64,000 nt of DNA, taken from contig NZ_JADJTF010000001.1 of NCBI RefSeq assembly GCF_016711335.1, positions 2,108,001 through 2,172,000 of the forward strand. Reading direction: 5' to 3'. Shown one piece after another: positions 63,645 through 64,000 of this stretch (position 1 is its first letter; each line of letters begins with the position of its first letter). The stretch is from Thiofilum sp. Lineage in GTDB: Bacteria > Pseudomonadota > Gammaproteobacteria > Thiotrichales > Thiotrichaceae. Made by a program: the position numbers and the translations under genes. The notes beneath the pieces are model-generated. The model searched no databases, was not told where the DNA came from, and was given only the letters and a program-made list of their open reading frames with translations.

Positions 63645-64000
63645 ATGAAACCAGTTGTGATAGCAGGTTATACCCGCACGCCTTTTACTTTGGCTAAAAA
63701 AGGTGGGCTAGTCAAAGTAAGACCTGATGATTTAGCCGCTGCCGCTGTGCAGGGTTTAATCGCTAAAACCGGAATTGATCCTAATCATATTGAAGATTTA
63801 CAGCTCGGCTGTGCCTTTCCAGAAGGCGAGCAGGGACTCAATATAGCCCGTTTAGTGGTGTTACTGGCTGGGCTACCTCTCTCCATTGGTGGTGTGACCA
63901 TTAATCGTTTTTGCGGCTCCTCTATGCAAGGCATCCATCAAGCCGCTGGTGCGATTCAATTAGGCGCAGGAGAGGCGTTTATTTGTGCGGGTGTGGAATC
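63645..64000 (+). CDS. Acetyl-CoA C-acyltransferase (thiolase), 3' end outside window
   Basis: The first 118 residues of a thiolase. AGGAG lies 6 bases before the ATG. MKPVVIAGYTRTPF opens the family fold, and the active-site Cys sits in INRFCGSSMQ. The motif PDDLAAAAVQGLI and LQLGCAFPEGEQGLNIAR fit FadA/FadI-type rather than PhaA-type enzymes. The C-terminal His and second Cys lie beyond the window. Likely controlled by the adjacent MerR regulator. Confidence 0.92.
   Translation, partial: MKPVVIAGYTRTPFTLAKKGGLVKVRPDDLAAAAVQGLIAKTGIDPNHIEDLQLGCAFPEGEQGLNIARLVVLLAGLPLSIGGVTINRFCGSSMQGIHQAAGAIQLGAGEAFICAGVE

Overview
The window looks like chromosomal DNA of a low-to-mid GC gammaproteobacterium. 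Gene content (DegP/MucD, RNase G, yajC-secD-secF, EptA, PBP1C with alpha-2-macroglobulin, class 2 PyrD, Asp-type HemB) and protein style fit a Thiotrichales/Thiothrix-like filamentous bacterium, but this placement is an inference without a marker-gene tree. Most of the window is ordinary housekeeping sequence with several accessory islands. No tRNA, rRNA or CRISPR array was recognised.

Layout. 1-1.7 kb: three small exported proteins (two with FecR-like domains) that all end in a hydrophobic Gly/Ala segment, an acidic patch and the same C-terminal CxSGC motif. 1.8-8.5 kb: an Mrr-type endonuclease, serS, an AEC transporter, a DegP/MucD protease and RNase G. 8.6-13 kb: minus-strand run holA-proA-nadD-rsfS-rlmH-maf, followed by rng. 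13-17.4 kb: an orphan protein, a peptidoglycan-binding-type lipoprotein, a HerA-like ATPase and an RpfE-like protein. 17.5-18.6 kb: an AT-rich HNH nuclease gene followed by an attC-like site, i.e. what looks like a solitary integron gene cassette. 18.8-23.2 kb: csaA-like gene, an orphan ureD with a His-rich membrane peptide, YbjQ, an intradiol dioxygenase and purU. 23.2-33.1 kb: an RND pump whose adaptor has a very long heptad-repeat hairpin, eptA, and yajC-secD-secF. 33.3-38.5 kb: a secreted protein, a NaChBac-type channel, pyrD, an Lrp regulator, DUF3461 and an outer-membrane barrel. 38.6-42.1 kb: a PKD-type lipoprotein gene split by a 1268-bp IS4-family element with a 9-bp target duplication and a frameshifted transposase. 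42.1-50.5 kb: pbpC and a thioester alpha-2-macroglobulin. 50.8-58.9 kb: an operon for a BON/OmpA protein, a 35-residue membrane peptide and a 2152-residue repeat protein. 59.5-64 kb: hemB, then a patatin-gntP pair divergent from merR-thiolase.

Most interesting parts: (i) the BON/OmpA - 35 aa - giant LEA-like repeat protein operon, a candidate envelope-spanning system; (ii) the CxSGC C-terminal signal shared by three neighbouring exported proteins; (iii) the HNH gene cassette without an integrase; (iv) a roughly 105-bp intergenic repeat present twice, whose stems differ by compensatory changes; (v) the IS insertion, which can be undone on paper to restore one 721-residue lipoprotein frame.
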